Positions 62,691 to 64,000 of a DNA stretch of 64,000 nt are shown piece by piece; the first letter of the stretch is position 1, and the number at the start of each line of letters is the position of its first letter. Position numbers and translations under genes: made by a program. The stretch lies in NCBI GenBank assembly GCA_947492105.1, contig CANLMN010000013.1:1-64000 (forward strand), given 5' to 3'. The notes beneath the pieces are model-generated. The model worked only from the letters and a program-made list of their open reading frames with translations, did not search any database and was not told the origin of the DNA. This stretch comes from an uncultured Aquimarina sp. GTDB taxonomy: Bacteria; Bacteroidota; Bacteroidia; Flavobacteriales; Flavobacteriaceae.

Positions 62691-64000
62691 TTTCTTGTTC
62701 TTGAGAGCAGTCTAGGGAGTACTTGGAAGTACTAGGTATAACCCAATTTTGATTATTTGTTGCTTCTACTACATTTGCTACTTTAATACATTCAATTTTA
62801 GAGTTTTCACTTATGTTTAAATTCTCTAACAATACATTTTTAGTAATATCCAAACTTGTCAGTGCTATGAAATTACTCAATCTTAAGGTTTTCAAATTAA
62901 TAGCATCACTAATATCAATCGCAGTCTCTCCATAAGATGTAATCCCAATCGTATGCAAATTTGATAAACCAGCAATATTGATTGAATTTGTACCGAGACC
63001 TAGGCTAATACTTTCTAAGGCACTATTATTCCTAAAATCTATATCGCCCAATCCCATTTCATTTCCTGAAAAAATTCTAAGTTTTGGATTTTGAGAAAAA
63101 TTTATTTCTATAGGTTCTTCAACAGGACCATTAAATCGAATTAATCCCACCTCTTCTAACTCAGGAAAATCACTGAACTTGAAACCTGAAGGAATTCTTA
63201 TGTACCCTAAATTTAAATTTTTAATCGCACTATTTTTACTCAAATCAAAAGAAGTTAAAGACGGAACTGCCGCTGGATGATAGCTACAGGTAAAATTTGT
63301 TAGATTTTCAAAAGCTTCTATTCCATCAAACTGTTTAATTTGAAGCTGTCCAAGTTCATAACCCTTGGTTACATCCAATGTTTCAATCGCTAATGCATCC
63401 GTTTTATAAATCTTACCATTCGTAACACCATCACTGTCAAAACCTAGTTCACGAAGTTTTTCTTCAAACACTGTATCGGGTATTGCGACAGTCTCTCGGG
63501 CTTGGGAGCAGTCTAGGGAGTAGTAGGATGTTTCCTGAATCACCCAATCAGTGTTACTTGCGGCTTCTGTGATATTTTTTACTTGAACACAGCTAAGGTC
63601 CTTTGAGTCGTTGATTCTTAATTCTTTTAAGTCAATTATATTCGAAATATCTAAAGAAGTAATCAGTGATTCATTGATATCTAGAGACTCCAAATTATTT
63701 GAACTTTCCAAGTTTAACGCACCAGAGATGCGAGCTCCTGATAATTTAATCGTTTTTAAATTAGGTAAATTAGAGAAATTAGGATTATTGTAATCCGTAG
63801 TTACCAGCGATACTGATTCTAGAGATTTTATGAATGACAAATCAAATCCTTCAATAGTAGCGTGGGCTAGATGAACCTCCTTTAGATTCAAAAATTCTGG
63901 TTGTACAAAATTCACTACAGATGCGTAACTAAAAGAAAAAGTTTCTAGCGCCTTATTATTATCCAAATTAAGTTTTTCAATTCCCGTATTAAAACTAATA
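59797..64000 (-). CDS. Giant leucine-rich-repeat protein (5' part outside window)
   Basis: At least 1400 aa; the frame is open to the right edge, so the Met at 63966 is internal. It consists of modules, each starting with IPDAVFEERLREQGFDSDGVTNGKIYKTDALKIE (shown here in parts), a calcium-loop-like DSDGVTNGKI, then irregular LRRs (FTGIESFENLKELDCSN, LNLNNNTKLERLRIS) and ending CVQVNNVESAINNSGWSI ... YALDCS. At least six modules are visible; four of about 241 aa are nearly identical (see repeats). It stops right after a module end (CSNP) without a type IX C-terminal domain, so the C-terminus may be lost or another route is used. Probably a surface adhesion/binding protein. Confidence 0.8.
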   Translation of the reverse strand, partial: ISFNTGIEKLNLDNNKALETFSFSYASVVNFVQPEFLNLKEVHLAHATIEGFDLSFIKSLESVSLVTTDYNNPNFSNLPNLKTIKLSGARISGALNLESSNNLESLDINESLITSLDISNIIDLKELRINDSKDLSCVQVKNITEAASNTDWVIQETSYYSLDCSQARETVAIPDTVFEEKLRELGFDSDGVTNGKIYKTDALAIETLDVTKGYELGQLQIKQFDGIEAFENLTNFTCSYHPAAVPSLTSFDLSKNSAIKNLNLGYIRIPSGFKFSDFPELEEVGLIRFNGPVEEPIEINFSQNPKLRIFSGNEMGLGDIDFRNNSALESISLGLGTNSINIAGLSNLHTIGITSYGETAIDISDAINLKTLRLSNFIALTSLDITKNVLLENLNISENSKIECIKVANVVEATNNQNWVIPSTSKYSLDCSQEQETVAIPDAVFEERLREQGFDSDGVTNGKIYKTDALKIEVLDILRSNQVPTPRPEIKDFTGIESFENLKELDCSNFGPALLNLNNNTKLERLRISFSKVEFVSFNELKNLKSLTFGYAGTYKESLLGFDKLETLSCGFGGIASGDFTGLQNLEKIILTSCSITDEVINVSDNTSLSSLTLSNISTLTDDSIDISRITGLTTLSIGSDTAIRCVQVNNVESAINNSGWSIKDGASYALDCSEPETIAIPDAVFEERLREQGFDSDGVTNGKIYKTDALKIEVLDILRSNQVPTPRPEIKDFTGIESFENLKELDCSNFGPALLNLNNNTKLERLRISFSKVEFVSFNELKNLKSLTFGYAGTYTESLLGFDKLETLSCGFGGIASGDFTGLQNLEKIILTSCSITDEVINVSDNTSLSSLTLNNISTLTDDSIDISRITGLTTLSIGSDTAIRCVQVNNVESAINNSGWSIKDGASYALDCSEPETIAIPDAVFEERLREQGFDSDGVTNGKIYKTDALKIEVLDILRSNQVATPRPEIKDFTGIESFENLKELDCSNFGPALLNLNNNTKLERLRIIFSKVEFVSFNELKNLKSLTFGYAGTYKESLLGFDKLETLTCGFGGIASGDFTRLNTLKSISLTSCDVVDKIIKVSENTALRELYLNDIAALTNSSIDVSRITGLDKLGVVGNVNAITCVQVDNVENATNNGDWRIKEGVHYSLDCSQPETVAIPDAVFEERLREQGFDSDGVTNGKIYKTDALKIEVLDILRSNQVPKPRPEIKDFTGIESFENLKELDCSNFGPALLNLNNNTKLEQLRISFSKVEFVSFNELKNLKSLTFGYAGTYKESLLGFDKLETLTCGFGGIASGDFTGLRNLEKIILSSCSITDEVINVSDNTSLNSLTLNNISTLTDNSIDISRITGLTTLSIGGNTEIKCVQVNNVENATNNGGWRIKEGVIYALDCSNP

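Overview
The window is AT-rich DNA from a bacterium of the Bacteroidota, most likely a marine Flavobacteriaceae. This is read from the short primary sigma factor without region 1.1, promoters of the TTTG-N18/19-TAnnTTTG type, type IX secretion C-terminal domains on secreted metalloproteases, a TamL-type lipoprotein TamA homologue, and the rpsO-pnp and pyrR-pyrB neighbourhoods. The genus cannot be fixed from the sequence.

Positions 1-17200 are an accessory region that reads as an integron-like gene-cassette array. A partial tyrosine recombinase lies on the minus strand at the left edge. All intact cassette genes to its right point the other way (+). Cassettes start with GTT-nnnn and end with the matching inverse nnnn-AAC, followed by a recombination-site-like element (attC-like) with complementary ends. 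Two sites are about 190 bp, one is 64 bp, and one type is a giant of about 607 bp present in three full and two truncated copies. Each full giant copy carries a well-formed Bacteroidota promoter pointing into the next cassette and a near-perfect palindrome just before the joint. Cargo: a PHP-ATPase of TrlF type; a membrane-anchored unknown; a probable Kiwa anti-phage pair (kwaA-kwaB); two versions of a probable polymorphic toxin with a lipoprotein partner; a secreted alpha/beta-hydrolase; a nucleotide-cyclase-fold protein; a broken gene; a small membrane protein; and a small secreted protein. Remains of at least three group II introns sit in or beside the sites.

Positions 17378-49472 are mostly ordinary chromosome: outer-membrane protein, ppx-ppk-sixA (polyphosphate), pdxH, rnz, a STAS-like gene, pyrB, pyrR, rpsA, a LysM/BON protein, tsaC-like, an XRE/DUF2975 pair, a LURP/scramblase-like protein, a lactonase-like lipoprotein, murB, an aminotransferase, a SPOUT methyltransferase divergent from tamL, fbaA, accD (without zinc-ribbon cysteines), two secreted M43 metalloproteases, rpsO and pnp.

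Positions 49605-55810 hold four tandem paralogues, each a secreted protein with two carbohydrate-binding-like domains, separated by long non-coding spacers rich in dispersed repeats and perfect palindromes. Then follow rpoD, a stand-alone Hpt protein, a response-regulator/glycosyltransferase fusion on the opposite strand, and the 3' part of a giant leucine-rich-repeat protein that runs off the right edge and contains four near-identical units of about 723 bp.

Two families of short dispersed non-coding repeats were recognised: family M (ends like TACCAAnTTAGCTATAT; about 150 bp) and family N (TTTGAATTTACCGG ... GTTTCAGCTTCAGC). No rRNA, tRNA or CRISPR array was seen.
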